Positions 5,739-11,094 of a DNA stretch of 11,094 bases are shown one piece after another (position 1 is the stretch's first letter; every line of letters starts with the position of its first letter). Source of the stretch: Blastocatellia bacterium (GTDB lineage: Bacteria; Acidobacteriota; Blastocatellia; Chloracidobacteriales; JADJPF01); contig JAEUQL010000079.1 in the NCBI GenBank assembly GCA_016789295.1, forward strand, positions 1-11,094. Direction: 5' to 3'. The notes below the pieces were generated by a model. That model was not told where the DNA came from. It did no database searches and saw nothing but the letters and a program-made list of their open reading frames with translations. Made by a program: the position numbers and the translations under genes.

Positions 5739-5906
5739 AATTAAGCCTATAAAACAAGTGCAGAAGTAAAGTATCTACAAATTGTAAAGGTTGAGCTTTA
5801 CTGCCTGTAGCCCACTGTGTGACTATCCATTTTCCGTCCAAGACTACCCCCCTATGCTTTAGCTCTGGGAGTGTCAAACCTTATGCTAAGCATATATGCT
5901 ATTTCC
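5739..5906. other. Convergent spacer with small inverted repeat
   Basis: No gene is seen between the terminator and the skp stop. GTAAAG (5784-5789) pairs with CTTTAC (5796-5801) around a 6-base loop. A second GTAAAG at 5766-5771 could compete for the same partner. On the minus strand this hairpin is about 105 bases past the skp stop and could contribute to 3'-end formation, but no long T-run follows. A TTGACA-like box at about 5873-5878 on the minus strand has no acceptable -10. Confidence 0.35.
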
Positions 5907-6515
5907 TTACCTTCTTGGTTTTTGATTATAGTATTGTACAAAGTCTTCAGTGATATCTATCTTTTTGGAAACGTAGACAATGCCACTCTTTTCAACAGCT
6001 TTGGACATATCATAAAGAAGTGTAATGTTGTTGGCTTGGGAGTATTCTTTAAGAACTTGAAGAATCTTGTCTTTGATAGGATTAACTAGCTCTTCTGCAC
6101 GTTTTTTTATTGCTACTTCGAGATCTTCTGACTTTCTTTTATACTGCTTTCTTAAGCTTTCTACTCTTTCTGTCCTATCACGCAAGATACTTTCTGTATA
6201 GTTTAGGCGGTTGGTATTGAGGTCTACCTCAAAATTGCGCAGCTCTGTACCAAGCCTCTGTACTTCACGGGCTTGAGTTTGAAACTCATTGTTAAGCTGC
6301 TCAACCTTCTCTCTGTATTCATTAATATCTGTAGCAAAGATGCGGGAATCAAAAACAAATACTGAAGTTTGAGCTTGGGAAGAAAATGAAAAGAGAATGA
6401 GAACTAGTAAAGAAACAGCTATGTTCTTTACTAGTTCGAAGAAATGGTTAAAAAGTACGGCCCACAGTGAAGCGTACTGTTCTCTTCTGTTCGAGGAAGA
6501 ACTGTGTTGGATCAT
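5907..6515 (-). CDS. skp: OmpH/Skp-family periplasmic chaperone (start uncertain)
   Basis: Skp/OmpH proteins bind unfolded outer-membrane proteins in the periplasm and carry them to BamA. The mature part (about 154 residues) shows the family layout: a short beta strand SVFVFDSRIF, long charged heptad-like helices (Glu/Lys/Arg/Gln-rich, about 70 residues) that form the tentacle coiled coil, then ELVNPIKDKILQVLKEYSQANNITLLYDMS, a usual C-terminal core. A signal peptide is obvious (VKNIAVSLLVLILFSFSSQA, cleavage before QT), but its first codon is GTA (6429-6431), not a normal start. The nearest standard start is the ATG at 6515, used here; it adds 28 residues before VKN and overlaps bamA by 68 bases. 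CTG at 6465-6467 and TTG at 6570-6572 are alternatives, none with a Shine-Dalgarno. The position directly after bamA fits the function. Confidence 0.8.
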   Translation of the reverse strand: MIQHSSSSNRREQYASLWAVLFNHFFELVKNIAVSLLVLILFSFSSQAQTSVFVFDSRIFATDINEYREKVEQLNNEFQTQAREVQRLGTELRNFEVDLNTNRLNYTESILRDRTERVESLRKQYKRKSEDLEVAIKKRAEELVNPIKDKILQVLKEYSQANNITLLYDMSKAVEKSGIVYVSKKIDITEDFVQYYNQKPRR

Positions 6516-9345
6516 TGAGGTCAGTCTTTGCGTTTGGATTGTATGCAAATATAAGTCGGAAAGGAACTCCAACTACTGGAACCTGTACACGAAGTTCTGT
6601 TCCAACAGATGAACGGAAGAAACGCCCTATTCCACCTATGTCATCAGCAAGTCTAACTACAGAATTGTTCTGTACAACACCACCTATAGTGACAAGTCTA
6701 AAGCCTTTAGGTAGTTGACCTGCAGGGGTTTCTGGAGTTCTTGCTGCATCAATCTGTTTCTGTGTGGCAACGCGACCACGAGGATTAAGAATAATTCCAG
6801 CACTCAATGTTTGAGGTAGCGGAACACCAACAAGTGTCTCATCACCCAAAGAAGCAAGGTTGAATGCAGCACCAGCATCTAGGAATAACGCCATTGAAAG
6901 AGGTCCTACTAGTGGAACTCTGTATTCTACGTTGTAAAGTAGCTGGGTATCAGCTCCTATAGGAGTAAACTCTGGTCTAAGAACAGGTATGAGAGAGTTG
7001 TTGAAAGTAAACCTGTTTAAGACACTTTGATCTACACCTCTGAAACGACGAGGGCCACTCAAGACTGGAAGAGTTCTACCATTAATAAAGTCAACTGCTT
7101 GAACGTTTGTAGAAGTAATAAATCTATCTATCCTTGCAATTGGGGAGATAGATCTAATGTTGTAGCCTCTCAGTGTGTCCTCACCACCAAGGAAGTAGCG
7201 ACTAAATATTGGAACGCCACCTATGAAAGAGAGTGAATCAGAAGCAGGGCTTCTACCAAAAGAGGCAACGTGTTCAGCCAAGAAGCGCATTCCAAGTACT
7301 TGTGGTTTCTCACCATTGACTATAGGTGTGAAGTATTTCACCTCAAAGCTTGGCTGTATCAACTTCACACTTCCACCTGCACCACTGAAGTTCAAAAACA
7401 ATGAAAGACTTTTTCCATTTGTTGGATCAAGTGGACTGTTTATAGTGTTATAAACAAGCGATCCTGTGATTGTACTTGTGGTTATATTTGGCTGGTTGAA
7501 AGTAACAGGAATATTATTGTTTGGGTCATTATCTCTGTTAACTTCTGGGTCTATTATCTTGGTTGAACTGAAAGAGTAACCAAGTCCAACACGGGTAAAA
7601 CGTGTATATTTGAGATACTTCTTTGTAAACAGAGTAAGTGGAGCATTGAGGTTGACACTGAAGCCTGTGGTGTCACGGGTGAAGAGTGAAGCTCCTGAAA
7701 AAGCACCACCAAAGAAACCACCACCACCAGTGCCCAAAAAGCCAGAGTTGAGACCACCACCAAAAAACTGGAAGCGGCTGGTAAATACCGAAACACCAAG
7801 GCTTATTGGTCTGCCTCGTAGATACGGTTCTGTGAAACTTACTGAGAAATTTCTCTGTCTATTACCAGCAGCAACGTCAAACGAGAGTGTCTCACCATAT
7901 CCAAAAAGATTGTTTGTAGAGTAGCTGATACCTATGAAGCTACCACCTATTCCAGAAACACCGCCTGTGAAAGAGATCTGCTGTCTTCCCTTCTCTTTCA
8001 CGTTTATCGTGATATCGACTAGACCATTTCGGTCATCGGTTTGAAACTGGACATCTTCTTCTTTGATCTCTTCAAAGTAGCCAAGTTGGTTGAGGCGTAG
8101 ACGACTCAAGTCAAAAAGCTCTTGGTTGTAGATGTCACTTTCATTGACCAAAATCTCACGACGAAGAACATTGTCACGAGTAACAGTGTTGCCTTTGAAC
8201 TCGATACGGCGAATGGTGAAAGGCTTACCTTCATCAACAACTATGGTGAAGTCTACAGTGGCTTCGGCTTCATTAAAATCTTGGTTCAGGTCTGTTGTAG
8301 CTTGTATGTAGCCTGACCTGCCATAGAGTTTTCTGAGTCTTTCAAATACACCCTCTCTGATGATTTTGGCTGAAGCTATTTCACCAGATTTCATACCAGT
8401 GACAGCCAGAATGGTATCTTCATTAAAGAGTGTATTACCTTCAGTTTTTATCTTGCCAAACTTGTATCTCAACCCTTCGTCAATAGGGATCTTGACTTTC
8501 ACGCCATCGCCTTTGCGACCTATTATTGGAAGGAAAGAGCCTACAGCACCTACATCTTCAAGTTCTGGCTCACCTATCTTGGGTCTTATATAACCTTTTT
8601 CACCCATAAATATTCGAACACGCTGTAGATCTTCATCAAGTTTTCTCTTGTCATAGATGTCTTTGGAACTGATGAGAGTGGTCAGACTTGATTGCTTGAC
8701 CAGTTTCATCGCTTTTCGAAGTTTGCGATCAGAGAATACCTTGTTTCCTTCGAAATCGATTTTGGTAATGCGTACTCTCTTGCCTTCGTTGATCACAAAG
8801 TTCACAGCTATGGTGGTTGCTGATATCTCTTCCGTCTGTGGATCGACAGAAGCATTTGGTTTCCCTTTTTCTGCCAGCAACTCTTTGATCTCTCTGGTTG
8901 CCTGTTCAACAGCAACAGGGTCATAACGCGACTCTTTCGTGACAGGAATCCTTTTCTCACGAAGTTTCTGTATTATGTCAGATTCTTGTACAGACTTGAG
9001 GCCATCATAAGTTATGTCACGAATGATTGGTCTCTCTTTTAGATAAAAAACTATTATCACGCCACCTCTTGGCCCTTCTTCAGCAAAGACGCGGCTCTCA
9101 AACTCGTCAAAGAAGCCCTGTGCAAGAACAGCTTGGAAGTCACGTTGCACTTGCTGTTCGTTGTAAAGGTCGTCTTTCTTTGTCTGTATGTATAGTCTTA
9201 TAGTATCGGTTGGGATTGAGCGGTTGCCACGTATGTCAACATTCTCAATCAACTTGTTATCTTGTGCTTTGACAGCCGAGACAAGAAGTAGTATTAGAGA
9301 AATTAATGAGAGTGCGGGGAAGACCGCAGCCGCCAAACGTTTCAT
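6448..9345 (-). CDS. bamA: Outer membrane protein assembly factor BamA
   Basis: BamA is the Omp85 core of the BAM complex that folds and inserts beta-barrel proteins into the outer membrane. The 965-residue protein has a signal peptide (1-27, ending AVKA), five POTRA domains (roughly 31-105, 106-190, 191-292, 293-375, 376-452; boundaries by eye) and a C-terminal barrel (about 453-965). The barrel has GGEDTLRGY (720-728) with the loop-6 motif RGY, and it ends in aromatic F965 after alternating hydrophobics (RFTVGRTF), the usual beta-signal. Extra material includes a glycine/phenylalanine-rich loop (528-552), about 70 residues after LRGY, and about 80 residues between late strands (around 837-915). 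The ATG at 9345 is preferred over an upstream in-frame start at 9384 because GGAGG lies 5 bases before it and the signal peptide starts there. skp follows, overlapping its end. Confidence 0.95.
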   Translation of the reverse strand: MKRLAAAVFPALSLISLILLLVSAVKAQDNKLIENVDIRGNRSIPTDTIRLYIQTKKDDLYNEQQVQRDFQAVLAQGFFDEFESRVFAEEGPRGGVIIVFYLKERPIIRDITYDGLKSVQESDIIQKLREKRIPVTKESRYDPVAVEQATREIKELLAEKGKPNASVDPQTEEISATTIAVNFVINEGKRVRITKIDFEGNKVFSDRKLRKAMKLVKQSSLTTLISSKDIYDKRKLDEDLQRVRIFMGEKGYIRPKIGEPELEDVGAVGSFLPIIGRKGDGVKVKIPIDEGLRYKFGKIKTEGNTLFNEDTILAVTGMKSGEIASAKIIREGVFERLRKLYGRSGYIQATTDLNQDFNEAEATVDFTIVVDEGKPFTIRRIEFKGNTVTRDNVLRREILVNESDIYNQELFDLSRLRLNQLGYFEEIKEEDVQFQTDDRNGLVDITINVKEKGRQQISFTGGVSGIGGSFIGISYSTNNLFGYGETLSFDVAAGNRQRNFSVSFTEPYLRGRPISLGVSVFTSRFQFFGGGLNSGFLGTGGGGFFGGAFSGASLFTRDTTGFSVNLNAPLTLFTKKYLKYTRFTRVGLGYSFSSTKIIDPEVNRDNDPNNNIPVTFNQPNITTSTITGSLVYNTINSPLDPTNGKSLSLFLNFSGAGGSVKLIQPSFEVKYFTPIVNGEKPQVLGMRFLAEHVASFGRSPASDSLSFIGGVPIFSRYFLGGEDTLRGYNIRSISPIARIDRFITSTNVQAVDFINGRTLPVLSGPRRFRGVDQSVLNRFTFNNSLIPVLRPEFTPIGADTQLLYNVEYRVPLVGPLSMALFLDAGAAFNLASLGDETLVGVPLPQTLSAGIILNPRGRVATQKQIDAARTPETPAGQLPKGFRLVTIGGVVQNNSVVRLADDIGGIGRFFRSSVGTELRVQVPVVGVPFRLIFAYNPNAKTDLNDPTQFFLEQKRTVRFTVGRTF

Positions 9346-9350
9346 ACACA

Positions 9351-9355
9351 CCTCC
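9351..9355 (-). promoter_or_regulatory. Shine-Dalgarno of bamA, decides the start
   Basis: On the minus strand GGAGG sits 5 bases upstream of ATG 9345. It favours this start over the in-frame start 13 codons upstream, which would put polar residues (KSFVSVSSSEVC) before the signal peptide. Confidence 0.8.
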
Positions 9356-9521
9356 GAAGAGGATACTGAGACGAATGATTTCATCTTAAGTATTTCCGGA
9401 TGTTAAATTATTTATATACTTCCACAAAAAGCTTATTAAAATATTAAACAGTTTGTAGATACAAAGGTTACTAAAGTTTAGAATTTTATTTAGCTACTAG
9501 TGCAAAAGCAAGCTGTCACAC
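9356..9521 (-). other. AT-rich leader between lipoprotein gene and bamA
   Basis: This gap is clearly more AT-rich than the genes around it, especially 9400-9500, with runs such as TATATAAATAATTTAA on the minus strand. It probably carries a promoter for bamA-skp. I cannot pick a convincing -35/-10 pair: TATAAA-like boxes occur without a good TTGACA at the right distance. No terminator hairpin with a T-run was found after the lipoprotein gene, so read-through is possible. Confidence 0.35.
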
Positions 9522-10523
9522 CTACTTAGCCATTGCATCAGTAACCACTATCTCTTTTGCCATAATCTTCTGCCTGGCCAAATTTACCTTCTCTTCAAGC
9601 TCTGGTGAGATCAGAGAGCGGTTATTATCATCCAGAGCAAAGCCCACACCATCATTGTCCAAGCCATAGAGATGAACTCCACCTCTGAAACGACCTTCTA
9701 CTACCTCTTTGATGGTTGTGTAGACAGCTACGTCAACTCTTTTAATCATGCTGGTAAGAATGTAGCCAGGTTTTATCCAGTTTTGATTAGAATCGACACC
9801 TATTGCAAGTTTTTTGGCTTCTTCAGCAGCATCAAAAACCCCTAACCCTGAGTTGCCAGCCGCTTGAAATATTACGTCTGCACCACTCTCAAATTGACTC
9901 TTGGCAAGCTCTTTACCCTTTGAAGGATTGTTCCAAGCTGCATCTGTTATTCCAACATAGTTTTCAAAAACTTTGATATTTGGATTGACATATTTAGCTC
10001 CTTCCTCATAGCCGGTCTTGAACTTATGTATCAGTGGAATATCCATTCCACCAACAAAGCCTATCTTACCTGTTTTTGAGGCATTACCAGCAATCATTCC
10101 AACCAGAAAAGAGCCTTCGTGTTCCTTAAATATCAGAGAAGCAACATTCGGAAGGTTGATGTTTGAGTCAATAATAGCAAATCGTAAGTTGGGATAATCT
10201 TTAGCCACACTCTCGATTATTGGAGATTGTGCAAACCCTACACCAATTATCAGGTCATAGCCACGTTCTGCAAAAGCTCTCAGACAAGGTTCTATTGAGG
10301 TGGGGTCTCCAGGCTCAACATCTCGGAGTTTTATTCCAAGCTCTTTCTGAGCCTTTTCAACACCTTTCCAGGCAGCAGTGTTGAAAGATTTGTCGTCTTT
10401 GCCACCTATGTCATAGACTATTCCTATGCGAACCTTTCCTTCATCTTCGTTTCGGGAAAGAATTCCGGAGCAGCCCGAAATAGTAACTATTAGTAAGAAG
10501 CAGAGAAATAGACTAAATCTCAT
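9522..10523 (-). CDS. BMP/PnrA-family substrate-binding lipoprotein
   Basis: This family (Bmp, Med, TmpC/PnrA) comprises lipid-anchored binding proteins, usually for nucleosides, that feed ABC importers. The 333-residue protein has a lipoprotein signal: a hydrophobic stretch then ISGC with the lipidated Cys18. The two-lobed periplasmic-binding fold follows: VRIGIVYDIGGKDDKSFNTAAWKGVEKA (31-58, the family hallmark), YDLIIGVGF (89-97), KIGFVGGMDIPLIHKFKTGYEEGAKYVNP (153-181), ADVIFQAAGNSGLGVFDAA (215-233) and IGVDSNQNW (241-249). No ABC permease or ATPase gene is next to it here, so the substrate is unconfirmed; a purine nucleoside is the family-based guess. It starts 12 bases after the pilT stop with AAGG 4 bases before the ATG, so it is probably co-transcribed with pilT. 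Confidence 0.92.
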   Translation of the reverse strand: MRFSLFLCFLLIVTISGCSGILSRNEDEGKVRIGIVYDIGGKDDKSFNTAAWKGVEKAQKELGIKLRDVEPGDPTSIEPCLRAFAERGYDLIIGVGFAQSPIIESVAKDYPNLRFAIIDSNINLPNVASLIFKEHEGSFLVGMIAGNASKTGKIGFVGGMDIPLIHKFKTGYEEGAKYVNPNIKVFENYVGITDAAWNNPSKGKELAKSQFESGADVIFQAAGNSGLGVFDAAEEAKKLAIGVDSNQNWIKPGYILTSMIKRVDVAVYTTIKEVVEGRFRGGVHLYGLDNDGVGFALDDNNRSLISPELEEKVNLARQKIMAKEIVVTDAMAK

Positions 10524-10535
10524 AAAACCTTAACA

Positions 10536-11094
10536 TTAACCACCTTCTAATGTAAGTAATCTATCAAACTCGTTGACACTTGATGCTGCAGCTTTGGCTA
10601 CTTGCAGAGTTATTTTACTCTCTTTATAAAGCTGTAATAAATGCTGATCAAAGGTCTGCATTCCATAAGGCTCGCGCCCACGCTCCATGTGTGCTGCCAT
10701 CTCTTGAGTCTTTTCTGGATTCTTTATACATTCCTGGAGAGTGTGTGTAGTGCGCATAATCTCAACGGCTGGTACACGCCCGTTTCCGCTCTTATGTGGA
10801 AGTAACCTGAGTGATACAATAGCTCCAAGATTGTCGGCCAGTCTGTGTCTCAAAGACATATGCTCTTCGGCTGGATAGAAGCTTAGTATTCTACCTATAG
10901 TCTTCTGAACATCTGTAGTGTGTATAGCACTCATCACCAAGTGACCGGTTTCGGCTGCGCGTAGTGCAGTGTCAAAAGTCTCACCATCTCGGATCTCTCC
11001 AACCATTATCACATCTGGATCTTGTCGCAGAGCAGTACGCAAAGAATCTCTAAAAGATCTTGTATCTTCACCTATTTCACGTTGAGTTATTACA
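10536..11094 (-). CDS. pilT: PilT-family type IV pilus retraction ATPase, C-terminal part (5' end outside window)
   Basis: PilT is the hexameric cytoplasmic ATPase that pulls type IV pili back in, driving twitching motility and DNA uptake. The window holds the last 185 residues or so, open to the right edge; the N-domain and Walker A lie outside. Visible motifs are VITQREIGEDTRSF (Asp box region), LRTALRQDPDVIMVGEIRDGETF (Walker B with GEIRD), AAETGHLVMSAIHTTD (His box), RILSFYP, then LRLLPHKSGNGRVPAVEIM and IKNPEKTQEMAAHMERGREPYGMQTFDQHLLQLY. These favour PilT/PilU over the PilB extension ATPase, which carries a tetracysteine zinc motif that is absent here. The AIRNLIRE segment seen in many PilT proteins is not evident (IKNPEKTQ occupies that area), so a PilU-like or divergent PilT is possible. 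The lipoprotein gene follows 12 bases downstream. Confidence 0.9.
   Translation of the reverse strand, partial: VITQREIGEDTRSFRDSLRTALRQDPDVIMVGEIRDGETFDTALRAAETGHLVMSAIHTTDVQKTIGRILSFYPAEEHMSLRHRLADNLGAIVSLRLLPHKSGNGRVPAVEIMRTTHTLQECIKNPEKTQEMAAHMERGREPYGMQTFDQHLLQLYKESKITLQVAKAAASSVNEFDRLLTLEGG

Noticed and set aside
5855..5878. TTGACA-like box on the minus strand past the skp stop, as a possible promoter
   Set aside because: The hexamer 17 bases downstream is TAGGGG, a poor -10, and there is no gene in that direction before the convergent rplI end.
7610..7924. 104-codon proline-rich open frame on the plus strand
   Set aside because: The PPPP run is the reverse complement of glycine codons in the bamA barrel, so it is a shadow frame.
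9346..9384. Longer bamA start, 13 codons upstream
   Set aside because: It would add polar residues before a good signal peptide, and the GGAGG is positioned for the ATG at 9345.
1..11094. Mobile element, prophage, CRISPR array, toxin-antitoxin or defence system
   Set aside because: No transposase, integrase, direct-repeat array or recognisable defence gene is seen. The window is filled with conserved housekeeping and envelope genes.

Overview
The window looks like core chromosome from a Gram-negative (diderm) bacterium of moderate to low GC, with no sign of phage, transposon, CRISPR or defence genes. An outer-membrane BamA with a Skp/OmpH chaperone, a PilT-type pilus ATPase and a Ser/Thr kinase with an N-terminal cysteine motif (CxxCxxC...CPxDG) together suggest Acidobacteriota, perhaps Blastocatellia-like. 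That assignment comes from recalled family style and gene order, not from a search, so it is tentative.

Layout. (1) Positions 1-505, minus strand: the first 168 codons of a Ser/Thr protein kinase, cut by the window edge just after its catalytic loop. (2) 506-939: a divergent intergenic region in which I see no convincing gene. (3) 940-5640, plus strand: a housekeeping run ispE, tRNA-Gln(TTG), prs, rplY (CTC-type bL25), pth, rpsF, rpsR, rplI, closed by a strong 14-bp terminator-like hairpin at 5688-5725. (4) 5907-11094, minus strand and convergent with region 3: pilT (cut by the right edge), a BMP/PnrA-type lipoprotein, bamA and skp/ompH, in order of transcription.

How the genes work together. 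The plus-strand cluster combines isoprenoid precursor synthesis (IspE), PRPP supply for nucleotides (Prs), three small ribosomal proteins and one stress-type ribosomal protein (S6, S18, L9, L25), and the recycling of stalled peptidyl-tRNA (Pth). The minus-strand cluster is an envelope group: BamA inserts outer-membrane beta-barrels, Skp escorts their unfolded precursors through the periplasm, the lipoprotein probably captures a nucleoside or similar small solute, and PilT powers pilus retraction.

I found no undescribed system. The points most worth checking are the skp reading frame, which has no usual start codon where its signal peptide begins and is open well into bamA; the HCD (non-RD) catalytic loop of the kinase; the lysine/glutamate-rich insertion near the C-terminus of IspE; the non-ATG starts of prs, pth and rpsF; and several small hairpins in leaders and gaps.
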